Shown here in pieces: positions 63,590 to 64,000 of a stretch of 64,000 nucleotides of DNA. Both the position numbers and the translations under genes were made by a program. How positions within the stretch are numbered: position 1 is the first letter of the stretch; each line of letters begins with the position of its first letter. The notes beneath the pieces were generated by a model. That model was not told the DNA's origin and ran no database searches. It worked only from the letters and a program-made list of their open reading frames with translations. The DNA is taken from the NCBI RefSeq assembly GCF_003265705.1, contig NW_020313044.1:2685223-2749222 (forward strand), in the 5' to 3' direction. The stretch is from Callorhinus ursinus. Its lineage: Eukaryota > Chordata > Mammalia > Carnivora > Otariidae.

Positions 63590-63720
63590 TCTCATCCATC
63601 CATTCTTTGGTTTTATCACCCTTTGGGTGCCTACTGTGTGCTGGCCCTGGGCTCTAGAGGAAGTGGGGATCCAGAGAAGAGTGGGAAGGGGCCTTGCCCT
63701 CATGGACTATCCAGACAGGA
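63590..63720 (-). mobile_element. L2 3' end
   Basis: 'tgggtgcctactgtgtgctg' and 'ttgccctcatggactatcca'. Confidence 0.75.
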
Positions 63721-63879
63721 ACGGCAGAGCGTGACGTGTGCTGTGATGGGGGAAGGTGGTGGTGCTGTGTGGGCTGGGACGGGGTGTGCCCAGTCTGGGG
63801 GCACATCCTCAGGGAGGCCTCCTCTGGCCACCTGGCTGAAGGTGCTCCCACTCTTCTAACTAGAGGCCGTCACATCCCC

Positions 63880-63903
63880 GTTTGTTTGTTTTTTTTTTTT
63901 TTC
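63880..63903. repeat. T-rich run
   Basis: TTTG repeats run into a stretch of about 16 T. Confidence 0.85.
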
Positions 63904-63939
63904 TCAGAGTACACTTTGGTATCTGTGGTTATTTCCTTT

Positions 63940-64000
63940 CTTTATCTGCTGGTGTGTTCATTATCTGAGCACTTTACCGAGTGTCTGCTATGGGCCAGGC
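63940..64000 (-). mobile_element. L2/MIR end, cut by window edge
   Basis: 'gagtgtctgctatgggccag' is the start of a reverse L2 or MIR end that continues beyond the window. Confidence 0.55.

Overview
This window is nuclear DNA from a carnivoran mammal, with no convincing protein-coding or RNA gene. The organism call rests on about 25 copies of the tRNA-Lys-derived carnivore SINE (CAN-SINE). These have a tRNA-like head, a CT-rich middle and an AAATAAAATCTT-type tail, and most are bracketed by 9-19 bp target-site duplications. The head and middle are of the caniform type rather than the cat type. I see no copy with the young dog-specific head. The middle section (CACTCCCCCTGCTTGTG-like) is the form I associate with bears and seals, so an arctoid (ursid or pinniped) is my best guess. 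Older layers shared by all placentals are also present: MIR, L2, MLT1 (MaLR) LTRs, L1M-type fragments, one hAT DNA transposon and probably a CR1/L3 relic.

Layout. Positions 1-3.4 kb hold an MLT1 end, a CCAAT cluster, a phased octamer trio, a SINE, a MIR and an L2. Positions 3.4-6.0 kb are a strong two-part CpG island, the best promoter candidate here. Positions 6-18 kb alternate unique sequence with MIR, L2 and SINE copies, including a MIR>MLT1>SINE nest (9.1-10 kb) and two SINEs inserted one after the other at the same target (11.6-12.1 kb). Positions 18.8-20.9 kb are a hAT transposon with recognisable transposase remnants, its own duplication, and three nested SINEs. Positions 21-32 kb and 36-48.8 kb lack CAN-SINEs entirely but keep ancient MIR/L2. 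These deserts contain most of the CpG-rich and homeodomain-site-rich blocks (23.8, 27.3, 29.0, 30.3, 31.4, 37.1, 40.2, 42.9, 44.5 and 45.7 kb). Positions 48.8-60.3 kb are AT-richer and crowded with antisense L1 pieces and 13 of the 25 SINEs. The last 4 kb are mostly unique with L2/MIR ends.

Interpretation. The mix of isolated CpG-rich blocks, dense TAAT/TAATC-type motifs, SINE deserts and no coding exons looks like the flank or a large intron of a developmental regulator. That is an inference. I cannot name the locus from sequence alone, and coding exons shorter than about 150 bp could be missed. I found no previously undescribed gene system. The best leads are candidate cis-regulatory elements (40.1-40.4 kb, 30.3-30.7 kb, the octamer trio at 1.3 kb, the CCAAT/octamer palindrome at 29.0 kb, the convergent CTCF-like pair at 45.6-45.8 kb) and several unusually clear transposition histories.
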